Shown: positions 63,775-64,000 of the stretch, piece after piece
Position numbering within the stretch: position 1 is the stretch's first letter
Layout of the letters: each line of letters begins with the position of its first letter
Origin: Schizochytrium sp. TIO01
Taxonomy: Eukaryota > Sar > Bigyra > Thraustochytrida > Thraustochytriidae
DNA length: 64,000 nt
Assembly (NCBI GenBank): GCA_004764695.1
Contig: SMSO01000005.1
Span: forward strand, 533,501 to 597,500
Direction: 5' to 3'
Made by a program: the position numbers and the translations under genes
Notes under the pieces: generated by a model
Seen by the model: the letters and a program-made list of their open reading frames with translations, nothing else
Told to the model about the DNA's origin: nothing
The model's database searches: none

Positions 63775-64000
63775 CCCGAGCGCTACCCGGCGCTAGGTGG
63801 GTGCTAGGCGTGGATGGAGCGGACCTCTCTGCCAGCAGAAAGAGGAATGAATCTATCTGGATACTGCGCGCAGCTTCTTGCTTGCTTTGCTTCAACTTGC
63901 TTGCAAACAGCCAGGAGGCCGAACGGCTTCGACCGCTCAGCGTGTTCGCCAGCACAGAACCACCTCCGCCCTCGCAGTCGCCGGATGGGTGAACGAGCGA

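Larger units (their letters stand above)
61598..64000. promoter_or_regulatory. Upstream (probable divergent) control region of pfa2
   Basis: This is at least 2.4 kb without a recognised gene. In Schizochytrium the ORFA and ORFB genes are divergently transcribed from a shared region of about 4 kb, so this is probably the ORFB-proximal part and subunit A should start past 64000. No subunit A sequence is inside the window. The region is dense in simple repeats, listed separately. A TTTTTTTGTTTACAG stretch on the minus strand (61622-61636) looks like a 3' splice site and hints at a 5' UTR intron, without a convincing donor. Confidence 0.65.

Noticed and set aside
63801-63992. Possible start of PUFA synthase subunit A
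   Set aside because: The translated sequence has no KS-domain N-terminal motif and is unlike subunit A; the true start should lie further right.

Overview
The window is nuclear DNA of a eukaryote, almost certainly a thraustochytrid (Labyrinthulomycetes, Stramenopiles) of the Schizochytrium/Aurantiochytrium type. The decisive gene is the 2027-residue protein on the minus strand at 55514-61597. It has the KS-CLF-AT-ER layout of PUFA synthase subunit B (ORFB/Pfa2), known from these protists, with its KS cysteine at residue 196. The other genes are ordinary eukaryotic housekeeping families: importin-5, COX16, LSM11, Tpt1, DJ-1, an RNA polymerase I subunit, SET and JmjC proteins. Gene density is moderate, introns are few and short, and intergenic DNA is AT-rich with many tetranucleotide tracts. 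No bacterial operons, rRNA, CRISPR array, transposase or convincing tRNA were seen.

Layout. 0-14 kb: 5'-truncated TKL-like kinase (+), CEP95-like coiled-coil protein (-), LSM11-like protein carrying a WW domain (+), two-exon MTHFS (-), kinase with a signal or anchor segment (+), membrane-anchored methyltransferase (-). 14.6-24 kb: one gene for a ~3085-residue acidic protein built from 50-residue and 30-residue tandem repeats (-). 24.1-25.7 kb: 13 copies of a ~123-bp satellite just upstream of that gene. 25.7-30.4 kb: no gene seen. 30.4-37.7 kb: importin-5-like gene (+), a FAM86-type methyltransferase fused to a JMJD4-type JmjC domain (-), and COX16 split by one intron (+). 37.7-41 kb: gene-poor, simple repeats. 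41-50 kb: SET-domain methyltransferase (+), cysteine synthase-like membrane protein (-), RPA34/POLR1G-like protein (+), DJ-1 (-). 51.9-53.3 kb: a double-domain tRNA 2'-phosphotransferase (+) with an apparent one-base frameshift in its first domain. 55.5-61.6 kb: PUFA synthase subunit B (-). 61.6-64 kb: a simple-repeat-rich upstream region, probably the shared divergent promoter with the subunit A gene, which should begin beyond the right edge.

Most neighbours alternate strand and nothing suggests polycistronic transcription. Themes are cytosolic translation and RNA processing (methyltransferase-JmjC fusion, Tpt1, LSM11, POLR1G), mitochondrial function (COX16, cysteine synthase-like protein), one-carbon metabolism (MTHFS) and DHA/DPA synthesis (Pfa2). 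Three genes (MTHFS, COX16, possibly the first kinase) show introns or frame breaks that a simple ORF scan would miss. The most unusual items are the methyltransferase-JmjC fusion, the WW domain inside the split Sm domain of LSM11, the tandem Tpt1 with its frameshift, the giant Cys-containing acidic repeat protein with its adjacent satellite, and a long imperfect hairpin downstream of the importin gene.
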